Source: Zygnema cylindricum (Eukaryota; Streptophyta; Zygnematophyceae; Zygnematales; Zygnemataceae). Taken from it: a stretch of 34,396 bases of DNA. A model generated the notes under the pieces. It had not been told where the DNA came from. It saw nothing but the letters and a program-made list of their open reading frames with translations, and searched no databases. Location: NCBI GenBank assembly GCA_037447655.1, contig JBBHKE010000248.1:438552-472947 (forward strand), in the 5' to 3' direction. Both the position numbers and the translations under genes were made by a program. Positions 20,224 to 29,317 of the stretch are shown in pieces. How positions within the stretch are numbered: position 1 is the first letter of the stretch; the number at the start of each line of letters is the position of its first letter.

Positions 20224-21222
20224 GATACATCTCCCTTTGCAGAAAAACAATTCATGTACCTCTTTTTTTTGCGATTTTGAATTTTTGCAATCTCTCTTGA
20301 CGAATAGTTTTTTTCCTCGACAGTCACCTTCCTCAATATTTTTTTTGTCCTAATTTTGCATTTAGCTTTTAAATTGATGTTTATTATCTCGGAAATATAA
20401 AATTTTCTCTACATTTTTTGGACCGTTTTTCTTTCGACTACTATACTATGTTATGAATCATGCAGAAATAGTAAAGTTTTTATCATGTACACTTAACAAA
20501 AAATCTCTTAGTTTTTCACATGGAAAAATCAATTAGTAAAAACCACATTTTTGATAGTAAAAAAAAAACAAAAAATCTTTTGTAATATAAAATATAGAAA
20601 TAAACAAATCACAACAAAAAGAATCCCCGTCGTATTTTCGACTGTATTACACAACTTTTCAAGCTCAAATTTTAAAATTACACAAAATTTAGAAATCTGA
20701 ATAAGGTATAATAATTTGCTTTTAAAAACAAGCATTTCTGGTTTTTAAAAAAAAGATAAACTCTACAAAATTTTCGAAATACAACCAAATTTTCAAAAGA
20801 AAAAAAATCCAATATAAATAAAAAAATAAAAAATAATAATGAAAAACAAAAAAAACAAAAAAAAAACAAAAAACTATGTGTTTAAAAGATCTCGGTTGGA
20901 TCTAAAACATACAAGATCAATAACAATTGAAGCCGTTAGTTAACTCCTTTTTTTTGTGATCGTGTTTCTAACATCCGAAAAATTGCATTCGTACAAAAAG
21001 CTAGAAGCCGAAATAGCTAAAATGTATCTAGCGACACAAGCTAAAATATGAAATCCTCCATCTTTCGCACGTACACTTTAATTTTTTTTCCACCATTCGA
21101 GTATGTTAAAGTTTAATCTTTTGTCGCTGGTTATTTTTAAAACAAAGTAGCACTTCAATTCATCACAACGAGCGCTTTCTTGTCGGTGGTAATAAGAAAT
21201 TCGTTCTGTATCCCCATTGAAC
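20224..21222. other. Very AT-rich DNA, no gene
   Basis: Dominated by A and T runs, particularly 20500-20880. No coding region, RNA gene or repeat boundary was recognised up to the left LTR of element A. Confidence 0.5.
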
Positions 21223-21430
21223 TGAATCCGGGAAGCTCAGGTAACTTTTGGCTGCCCTCTTCAATTTGATCATGCTACCCAAACGACCCATAGACAAATC
21301 CGCACCCTGTGCTCACCCAACAGGCAAATGACAATCTAATGCACCCATGTGCGATCTGGACTCCTTTAGTTCACAAAAAAGAATCACTGAGCACCAACAG
21401 ACTATTAATATCAAGTGGCAAAGATGTCAA

Positions 21431-21590
21431 TATTTATACAAGCTTGTTGGGAGAGAGGCGGCTACCTCCTCAATCCTCTAAGTCTTTAACCCCTCTCACA
21501 ACCATTATCTACAGATGTACAAACCAATCAGAAGACTGTACAGTATAGAAAGGTACTAAGGCCGATGTACTTTCTGTACGGCTTGTGTAC
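21431..21590 (-). promoter_or_regulatory. U3 promoter of 3' LTR A: GTAC cluster and TATA box
   Basis: Six GTAC cores lie in 74 bp (21517, 21538, 21553, 21567, 21576, 21587). Downstream on the minus strand come a CCAAT box and TATAAATA at 21438-21431. The 5' LTR has seven GTAC cores in the equivalent 74 bp (27986-28059) and LTR B has five in 29596-29668. Confidence 0.55.
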
Positions 21591-21916
21591 GACAAGGCCA
21601 TGGAGTAGACGCCTGTCTCCTTCGGACTTGTCCTCATGCTCTCGGGGATTCCTGCTTCCCAAATAATACTTGCCACGTGTCGCCAGGTCAGGTCACGTCT
21701 AAAAACCCCCAAGACTGCCATTCAGGCATCCCGTCGATGATGCGGGCCGTCAGATCAAAACCGACTTTTAATGTTCGCCGTCCAAAATAACAAATGTCAG
21801 GTACATTTGTTTCGTGCGCACTAAAACTTCACTAGTTTCTATGTTCTTAATTTAGTATTCCGTTGAACAAATTAATGATCTTTTTAATGTTTAAATAGCT
21901 ATCAAACCCTATGTAT

Positions 21917-22009
21917 CCTAACGGACTACTACGACAGACCGGTAAGACTGGACGGCTACGCCTCGCTTTGCCGATCGGAGGTTCAAGTCCTTCCGGACTA
22001 AACCTTTTT
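21917..22009 (+). other. Antisense tRNA-like module in 3' LTR A
   Basis: Opposite to the LTR sense strand. CCTAACGGACTAC is A-box-like. The T-arm is a clear hairpin: GGAGG (21977-21981), loop TTCAAGT, CCTTC (21989-21993), where GGTTCAAGTCC is a near-consensus B box. TTTTT follows at 22005-22009, the form of a pol III terminator. CAAACCCTA sits just upstream, a position where plant tRNA genes often have CAA starts. No acceptor stem is evident. Confidence 0.65.
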
Positions 22010-22215
22010 GTTGAGAGTGACTTAGGTCACTCTTTAGTCCTGCTTATGGAGTTGAGGCAGCCATGGCTCCACTGCCTTTTCTCTCCTTCAGTGACTACAA
22101 CAATTATGGGGGCTAGAGATAGAAGGTGGAGGCAGGCTGCCTGTGCTTTGTCTTTTGTTTATTTTATCTAATTTAAGACCTAGAAAATACCTTCCCTAAA
22201 TCAGTGATTTCAACA

Positions 22216-22228
22216 CTCCCCTTATTTT
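22216..22228 (-). other. Polypurine tract of element A
   Basis: The minus strand reads AAAATAAGGGGAG directly before the 3' LTR start TGTTGAAAT, the usual primer site for plus-strand DNA synthesis. Confidence 0.85.
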
Positions 22229-25003
22229 CTAGTCTAAATTCAGTTTCTCATTTAAACGACACTTTTCTCTACAACATTTTAACTTGGGAGATGGCACAGG
22301 TTTTGTCAACATAACAACCACCATTTCCCCATCACCCCTATACACCAATTTCACAATTTTGCTTTCAACTTTTTCCCTCACAAAACTCAGTCGTATATCC
22401 ATATGTTTAGCTTTGAAATGATGTTTTGGATTGGCTGCAATTGCAATTGCAACCTGATTATCACAAAATACTTCATGCACTCCCTTCTTCATATACCCCA
22501 GTTCTTGCGATAAAGACTTGACCCACATCAGCTCTATCATAGCAGAACAAGTACCATGTACTCATCCTCCATAGTGGAATGAACAACCACATTTTGTTGC
22601 TTGTTACTCCAACAGCAAACGCCTTCCCCCACATACAACACATACCCAGAAGTGCATTTTCTCATAGGTGCATCCCTATAACTGGCATCACTCTAAGTGG
22701 TGATGTCAGTGTGCTCCCCTCCCAAGTGTAACCATAAATCCCTGGTTCCTACCAAGTATTTCATGACTCTCTTGGCTGCCTCCCAGTCTCTCTTACTAAG
22801 ATCATTGAGACTCCTACTGAGGACTCTGACTGCAGCCGCTATGTCCGGTCTGGTAAAATTCATAAAGTAAATCAAACTTCCTACAACCTGTCTGTAAAGA
22901 ATAAATTTCATAAATTGTCTCTCTTCTGGACTCATCTGATCATCTAGTATCATCACTCCTTCTTTTACACTCCCATCCCTTACTTTCTTGAAGTCCATGG
23001 GAGTGGTACAACTGTTTGCCTTTTCCATATGAAATTTCTCAAGCATATTTCCGATAGGTTCTTTTTGAGTAAGTTTGATTATCCTCTTCTCCCTATCTCT
23101 TTCCATTTTAATCCCCAAAATATATTTAGCCTCCCCTAAATCCTTCATATCAAATCTGCTCCTAAGATCTTTCTTTAGCCTTTTTATCTTTTCCATAGAC
23201 TTACTTAACACCAGCAAATCATCCACATAAATTGCAATAAAAATCACACCATTCTCATCCTCAAACATATAAATAGAATGGTCAGTACTGATCCAAATAT
23301 ATCCCAAACCGGTGAGGAACTCATCTAGTTTCTTGTTTCATTGTCTGGGAGCCTGCTTCAGTCCATATAAGGACTTTATGAGCCTGCAGACTTTGCTCTC
23401 CTCTCCTTCCACTACAAAACCCTCTGGCTGCAGCATGAAGATTTCTTCCTCTAGTTCACCGTTGAGGAAGGCGGTCTTGATATCCATCTGGTGAATTTCC
23501 ATGTCTTTCGCTGCTGCTAGACTAAGGAGAATCCTTATAGATGGGAACCAAACCACATGAGCAAAGGTCTCCTTATAATCTATCCCTTCTTTTTGGGTGA
23601 ACCCCTTTGCTACCAACCGAGCTTTTTATCTCTCAATGGTATTATCTGGGTTCAGCTTTAGTTTAAATACCTAATTGTACCCGATAAGTTTTATGTATGG
23701 AGGACAGTCCACCAACTCCCAAGTATTAGCCTCTTTAATTTAAACCATCTCATCATTTATGGCTCTAACCCATCTATTTCTCTCCGGACTGTCTAATGCC
23801 TCCAAGTATGACTGAGGCTCATTTGGGTGAGATAGCTTTGTTACCTTGTGAGCAGCCTGTTTTTCTTGTAGTAGTTTGCTGCTCCTCCGTCCTCCCTCAA
23901 AGTCCGAAGCTGGAATGGAGGGAAGTCTTGGATTCCTCCGCACTGTTTCATCAGCTCCCCTATCCATGAAAACCGGTTCTGACTCCTCTTCCTCTCTCTC
24001 CTCCAAGTGTGTAATATGAGGGGATTTCGGTATATCTCCCCCATCTTTTATCTCCCCTGGATCTGCAGTCATGTTTTCACTAGTGTCCATTCTAGGAAGA
24101 TCTAAGTCCTCCTCACTCTCGGACTCAAAATTGATTCTGATTTTCTTAGTGTATTTGAAGGGATCAAAAGACTTCCCTTCATCCATGACAACTAGATGCC
24201 TTACCAAAATGATTTCTTATTTAGCTAAGTCATAGACTCTATATCCCTTGACATCTTCATCATATCCCACAAAAGTATCCGGGTTTTTCTTTAGCATCTA
24301 ATTCCAATTTTTCTTATCTGTGTCAAGATTGTTAACTTGACTACCGAATTCTTTCAAGTGGAAAATATTCGGTTTCCTTCCAACCCATCTCTCATAAGGT
24401 GGCATTCCTTTAACGGCTGTAGTGAGGACTCTATTCTTAATGTAATTAGCACAGTTCATGGCTTCTGCCCAAAATCTTCTTCCTATTTTCTTATCTGCCA
24501 ACATACTACACACACTATCTCCCAAAGTCCGGTTCAACCTCTCAGATACCCCATTTTGTTCTTGATTATTCGGTACAGTTTTCTGATGTTGAACTCCCTC
24601 ATCTCTCAAGTATTCTTCAAACTGGTTAGAGGTGTACTCTCCCCCATTATCACTTTTTATTCTTTAAATGGGGGTTCCGTGCAACTTTTCACTCAAGGCT
24701 TGGTATTCTTTGAAGTACTTTGGTGTTTCAGACTTTGTTTTTAAGAAGTAGACTCTAGAATATCCGGACCAATCATCAGTAATTGTCAGCATATACCTCT
24801 TCCCCCTAATCGAAGGTACTCTTGCTGGTCCCCAGATATATGTGTGGACCATGTCTAGTACTTTCTCACCTCTATATGTGGCAGTTTTGGGAAAGGGGAG
24901 TTTGTGAGCCTTAACTTGGGCACAGCCACTACAATCATCCATCATTTCATTATCCCCAAACTGAATGCCTTCTACTACACCCAGCTTCTTCATTTCCCTC
25001 AGC
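22229..25003 (-). pseudogene. Copia pol: integrase, reverse transcriptase, RNase H (dead)
   Basis: From 24993 to 22693 one reading frame persists with eight in-frame stops (at about 24664, 24298, 24217, 23740, 23671, 23626, 23338 and 22693) and no indel. The integrase zinc region ends with CSGCAQVKAHKLPF. The core shows DDWSGYSRVYF and SDNGGEY, and the Glu is kept in NGVSERLNRTL, but the first catalytic Asp is Tyr (VHTYIWGP). Then come a VKGYRVYDL linker motif, an acidic region, and the reverse transcriptase with MDIKTAFLNGEL, SLYGLKQAPRQ and the YVDD box (IAIYVDDLLVL). RNase H begins near 22790. A frame change follows, and its end (FCDNQVAIAIAANP, KHMDIRLSFVREK) is at 22540-22229. Typical copia pol, inactive. 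Confidence 0.93.
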
Positions 25004-25008
25004 CTATC

Positions 25009-26126
25009 TGTTGAAATTTATGAGTTTTCTAGGTCTGTATTGGAAAAATAAATAGAGTGTTGAAAAGAGGTGACTAATAGTTCACTTTTATATTTTAGTT
25101 AGAATGAAAAGAGAGAGAAAGAGAGAACCAAGGGCACGCCATGGTTGCTTCATCATTTAGAAGGAGGCAGAATGGATTAGAAAGTATTTTACTAGTTTTA
25201 GCAAAATACTGCCGCTGGCCGGATTTGCACCGGGGTCTGTAGGCTACTAAATAGACCAACGTCTTATCCATTAAGTCACTATCAAAACGATACACATGGA
25301 ACGTTTCACGCATATTTACCTAGAGGGATGTTTCAGGCATATTGACCCATTGATTCAATGGACTAATTTGCAGTAGACTAACGAAAACGCGCATTAATCA
25401 ATTTATGCATGGAAGCGAATCGAAGCCGTATAAATACAACTGATCGGCCGACCACCATTACAGCCGCCACCCGCAATAAGCTTTTGGCGGCCTTTGGGGA
25501 TAGCGTCACGCGGTGCCACGTGGCGCCACATTATTTGACACCGGAGAAGATGGTAGGAGGAACCATGGCTCCCGATTTGGCACATGTTACCTTGTAGACC
25601 ATGTCGTACAATGGCCGTACAATAACTACATCGCCCATCGTACCTTCCTGTACTATATAGTGTTCCTATGGGACTAGGGTTTAGTAGTAGGTAGTCATGA
25701 AAAGGCAGACTAAGACTTAGTGATTTTTCGGTTCCTCTCTCTAAGAGAGCTTGTAACTATAAATGTCATCTTTGACCTGCCATAACTTACTCCTCGGGTG
25801 AGCAAATTCAGTGATTCTTTTTGCTGGGACTCAAGGGAGTCCAAGCTACACAGAGTTGTAGTCGGTCAGAGTCTTTGCGTGTCAGGGTGGCACTTATTTA
25901 GTGAGAAAGTCAAAGTGGGGAATTTTGTCCAAAACACATATTCAAGCTTTGCATTCTGTGGTGGAACTGAGCACACAGAAGGTCTTCTCTCTACAGGGGT
26001 GAAGGTGTATTGGGGTTCTGATTGTCAAGAGATCATTCATTTGGGTTTACATCAATTTGGGGTCGGCACTATCTAGATTAGCTTCTTTTGGATCTGCGAT
26101 TCTCAAATGGAGCCCATAGAATTTCA
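25009..26126 (+). mobile_element. Solo LTR D (family 1) nested in element A
   Basis: 1118 bp starting TGTTGAAATTTATGAG and ending GAATTTCA, flanked by the perfect 5-bp duplication CTATC at 25004-25008 and 26127-26131. It aligns with LTR C, especially over the last 400 bp. It has the tRNA-like module (25203-25282, antisense), CACGTG at 25517-25522, four GTAC cores at 25606-25653, TATAAAT at 25758-25764 and GTGATTCTTTTTGCTG at about 25811-25826. It interrupts the pre-integrase domain of element A and runs in the opposite direction, so it inserted later, then recombined to a solo LTR. Confidence 0.93.
25203..25282 (-). other. Antisense tRNA-like module in LTR D
   Basis: The most tRNA-like copy. 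The minus strand reads GTGACTTAATGGATAAGACG, close to the D-arm/A box of plant tRNA-Arg. About 30 bases on is a T-arm hairpin CCGG-TGCAAAT-CCGG. TTTT follows (25206-25203). The position of the anticodon arm keeps only a few pairs, and the 5' flank does not pair with CAGCGGC to form an acceptor stem. Confidence 0.65.
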
Positions 26127-26131
26127 CTATC

Positions 26132-27703
26132 AAAATGCACATGCCCCATCCGCTTATGCCAGATTATCAAGCTCGGACACCACCATAGTAAGCATTCTTC
26201 TTTTCATTACTCAAGATAAGCCTAAACATTCCTTGGCTACCTTTATCTGCTGTAAAATAGACTTGATCTCCGTACTTAACTGTAAAGACTCCCTTTCTGG
26301 TAGAGGTATCAAAATCCTTATCATTCAATACAAAAGTAGACACAGATTTTTACTCAGCTGAGGAATGTAGAGCACATCTGAGAAGGTGAGTATGGAAGTC
26401 TTACACTCTACTAAAACTTTCAGATCTACCGAGCCCACTAGATCTGTGGTAACTACTCTCCCATCCCTATACTCTATTTCTTCAGCAGGGATCTTTCTTA
26501 GCTTAGTGAAGAGATGCGTGTCATGGCACATATGCATGGATGCACCTGAATCAATGATCCATGCTTCCGCTGGAGCTTCTCGAATGGCTCCAAAGGCACA
26601 TTTTTGTTTGTGAGGAATCTTCTTCTCCTCCAAGATCTTGTCAAGGAGAAGCTCCCCATCCTCCTCCTCAAAAGACTCGTCCTCCTCGGTCTTTCCTTTC
26701 ACTCGTGTGACCACAATTGCCTTCTTCTTCTCTTCGAAATAACCCCCTCCTCGGTTTTCTTGGAGCCTCAACTCCGACAGCTTCATGCAATCAGCTATGA
26801 AGTGTCCCGACTTTTTGTAGAAATGGCAAAGACCCTTTGGAGGCGTGGGTTCTCCAGATTGATCCGCTTTGAAGCAATTGTACGGCTTCTTCGGGTCCTT
26901 CCTCCAACGGTCTGTTCCAGCAACTAGAGCTTGAATGCTCTTTCCTCCTCTGCGGATCTCGATGGTGTTCTCCTGCACTAGTATCATTCGGACCACGGTG
27001 TTCCACTTCCAAGAGCTATCATCCATTTCTTGCACTCGGTACACTATGTTTTTATACTCCTCAGGCAGCTTCGTGATGAGAGTGTTAACTTTCATCTTCA
27101 TTGTGCCTGTCCATCCGGCACTCTCCATCTCCATATAAAGGCAAGAGAGATCATTACAGTAATCTAACATCTTCCCTCTTTTGTAAGTATAACTCCCCAA
27201 CCTTTGCTCTACCACCTAGAGCTCGTGAATGTTACCAGCTCTATAGATCTCCACTAAAGTCACCCACAAATCCTTGACCTTGAAGATGTGAAGATGAGAG
27301 GTGGCCAGAGCTTGAGTGAGGTGCCTCATAATGAAATGTCTAGCATTTTTGTTGTTGTACTCCCACATTTGAATATCGTTTTCCTTGGTCTTCACGACCA
27401 CCGCTTCGGGTGCCGTGGCAAAAGGAGTGAGAGGTGTCTCCTTTCCTTTCCCCTTTTCGGACACACTGCTATCCCCATTGTCTTTCTCCTCTGTTGGAGC
27501 AGATGCTACTGTAGATAACCTTACTCCATCAAAACCTGGTGGAGTCCTCGAGATGGACGTTTCACTAGTCCACTGACGATACCCTAGTATTTTTTTTTAC
27601 ACAATGCCCCCGTCATCATGGCTTCCCAGTAAATGAACCCAGATCTGTTGAAGATGGGCACCCTAGAGGGTGGGCCCATAACTTGCAATTTTGTGTCCCC
27701 CAT
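26132..27703 (-). pseudogene. Copia gag and protease of element A (dead)
   Basis: It starts with ATG at 27703, eight bases after the 5' LTR (MGDTKLQVMGPP). A TAG at 27586-27584 replaces a Trp kept in element B, a 1-base loss lies near 27552, and a TAG at 27218-27216 replaces a Gln kept in B. Downstream come a Lys-rich region, a zinc knuckle CHFYKKSGHFIADC in which the second Cys is Tyr, an acidic stretch, and the protease motif WIIDSGASMHMCHD with DVLYIPQLSKNL. After this the frame shifts, and the start of the pre-integrase domain (WHKRMGHV) is reached at the LTR D insertion. Encodes the structural protein and aspartic protease of a copia element; inactive. Confidence 0.92.
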
Positions 27704-27711
27704 TGGAACAT

Positions 27712-28686
27712 TAAATTCAGAAAGCCTCTAGGTAACTTTTGGCTAGCCCTCTTTCAATTTGGATCAGTGCTACCCAAGCAAGCAAATAGACAATCTAACT
27801 GCTCCCTTGTGCAGTCTAGACTTCCTTCGGTTCACAGCAAAAAGAATCACTAAAAACGCCCAACGAGGCTATTAATTATCAAGTGGCAAAAGATGCCAAT
27901 ATTTATACAAGCTTGTTGGGAGAGAGGCGGCTACCTCCTCAATCCTCTAAGTCCTTAACCCCTCTAACAACCCCTATCTACTGATGTACGAACCAATCAA
28001 AAGAATGTACAGTACAAAAAGGTACTACGGTCGATGTACTTTCTGTACGGCTTGTGTACGACAAGGCCATGGAGTAGACGCCTGTCTCTTTCGGACTAGT
28101 CCTCATGCTCTGCGGGATTCTCGCTTCCCAAATATAACTTGCCACGTGTCGCCCGGTCAGGTCACGTCCGAAAACTGCCAAGACTTCCATTCAGGGATCC
28201 CGACGATGATGCGGGCCGTCAATCAAAACTGGCTTTTAATGTTCGCCGTCCAAAATAATAAATGACCGGTACATTTGTTTCGTGCGCACTAAATCTTAAC
28301 TAGTTTCTATGTTCTTAATTTATTATTCCGTTGAACGAGTAAATGATCTTGCTAATGTTTAAATAGCTATCAAACCCTATGTATCCTAACGGATGACTAC
28401 GACAGACTGGTAAGAGCTGACAGCTACGCCTCGCTTTGCCGATCGAAGTTTCAAGTCCTCTCGAAATCAACCTTTTTGTTGAGAGTGACTTAGGTCACTC
28501 TTTAGTCCTGCCTATGGAGCTGAGGCAGCCATGGCTCCACCGCCCTTTCTCTCTTGCAGTGACTACAACAAGTATGGGGGGGGGCTAGAGATAGAAGGTT
28601 GAGGCAGGCTGCTTGTGATTTGTCTTTTGTTTTTTTATCTATTTTAAGACCTAGAAAATACCTTCCCTAAATCAATGATTTCAACA
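27712..28686 (-). mobile_element. 5' LTR of element A
   Basis: 975 bp. The minus-strand start TGTTGAAATCATTG is at 28686; the inner end aligns with that of the 3' LTR but the terminal CA is mutated (TA for TG on the plus strand at 27712). It holds the tRNA-like module (28384-28477), CACGTG at 28143-28148, seven GTAC cores at 27986-28059, CCAATC near 27993 and a minus-strand TATAAATA at 27907-27900. No standard primer-binding site (such as TGGTATCAGAGC) follows; only eight bases separate the LTR from the gag ATG. Confidence 0.85.
28384..28477 (+). other. Antisense tRNA-like module in 5' LTR A
   Basis: CCTAACGGATGAC as A-box-like start at 28384, TTTCAAGTCC as B-box-like core near 28449 and TTTTT at 28473-28477. 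The T-arm stem is weaker than in the 3' LTR, as mutations fall on both arms. CAAACCCTA lies just upstream. Confidence 0.55.
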
Positions 28687-29309
28687 AGTGTTAACTTTCA
28701 TCTTCATTGTACTTCTCCAACCGGTAGTTTCCATCTCTATATACAAACAAGAGATGTCATTACAATAATCTAACATCTTTCCTCCATTGTAAGTTTAACT
28801 CACTAGCTTTTGCTCAGTCAACTGGAGCTCTTGAATAGTACCATCTCTAGAGATTTCCACCAAAATCACCCACAACTCCTCGGCCTTGTAAATGTGAAGG
28901 TGAGGGGTGGCTAAGGTTTGAGTGAGGTGCCTTAGAATGAAGTTTTTGGTAGCCATGTTTACGTCTTCCCACATTTAAGTATTGTTCTCCGCATTCTTCA
29001 CGGTCGCCCCTCCTGGTGCCGTGGCAATAGTAGGGAGGGGTATCTCTTTCCCTTTCCCCTTTTCAGACACAATGCTGTCCCATCATCTGCCTCCTCCACT
29101 AAAGTAGTCGCTGCTGCAGGAAACCTTACTCCTCCAAATCTTGGTGGAGTTTTTGAAGATGAACGTTTCACTTGTCCATTGACGATACCCCAATATCGTT
29201 TTTCGCACAAAACCCCCATCATCATGGCTTCCCAATAGATGAACCCGGATCCATTGAAGGTGGGCACCCTATAGGGTGGGCCCATAACCTGCAATTCTGT
29301 GTCCTCCAT
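28687..29309 (-). pseudogene. Copia gag fragment of element B
   Basis: ATG at 29309 opens MEDTELQVMGPPYRVPTF, homologous to gag of element A but with the Trp codon intact where A has a stop. The frame holds to about 29070, where a 1-base deletion relative to A shifts it; homology then continues in another frame to 28687. At that point the 5' LTR of element A begins, so B was broken by the insertion of A. The rest of B's coding region is not found in the window. Confidence 0.88.
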
Positions 29310-29317
29310 TGGACTAC

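Larger units (their letters stand above)
21223..22215 (-). mobile_element. 3' LTR of element A
   Basis: 993 bp. The minus-strand start TGTTGAAATCACTG adjoins the polypurine tract and the end ...CGGATTCA resembles the end of LTR C. In plus coordinates it contains the tRNA-like module (21917-22009), a CACGTG box (21674-21679), a six-member GTAC cluster (21517-21590), a CCAATC box at about 21524 and TATAAATA on the minus strand at 21431-21438. Confidence 0.88.
21223..28686 (-). mobile_element. Ty1/copia element A, degenerate, with nested LTR
   Basis: On the minus strand the order is 5' LTR (28686-27712), gag and protease (27703-26132), integrase, reverse transcriptase and RNase H (25003-22229), a polypurine tract (22228-22216) and the 3' LTR (22215-21223). 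This is the copia order, with integrase before reverse transcriptase. The two LTRs are about 90% alike by eye over their middle. The element is inserted in the gag of another copy (element B, right of 28686). A solo LTR in the opposite orientation (25009-26126) lies between protease and integrase. No matching target duplication was found at its outer ends (AGTGT at right, TGAAC at left). All coding parts are interrupted. Confidence 0.9.

Noticed and set aside
21200-21222. Gag-like start left of the 3' LTR of element A as proof of a tandem element
   Set aside because: Similarity covers only about 16 bases and the reading frame then departs from gag; kept only as a hint in the finding on the missing duplication.
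25203-25282. LTR D module as a real tRNA gene
   Set aside because: The acceptor stem cannot pair and the anticodon arm is poor; it recurs as part of an LTR, so I call it tRNA-like.
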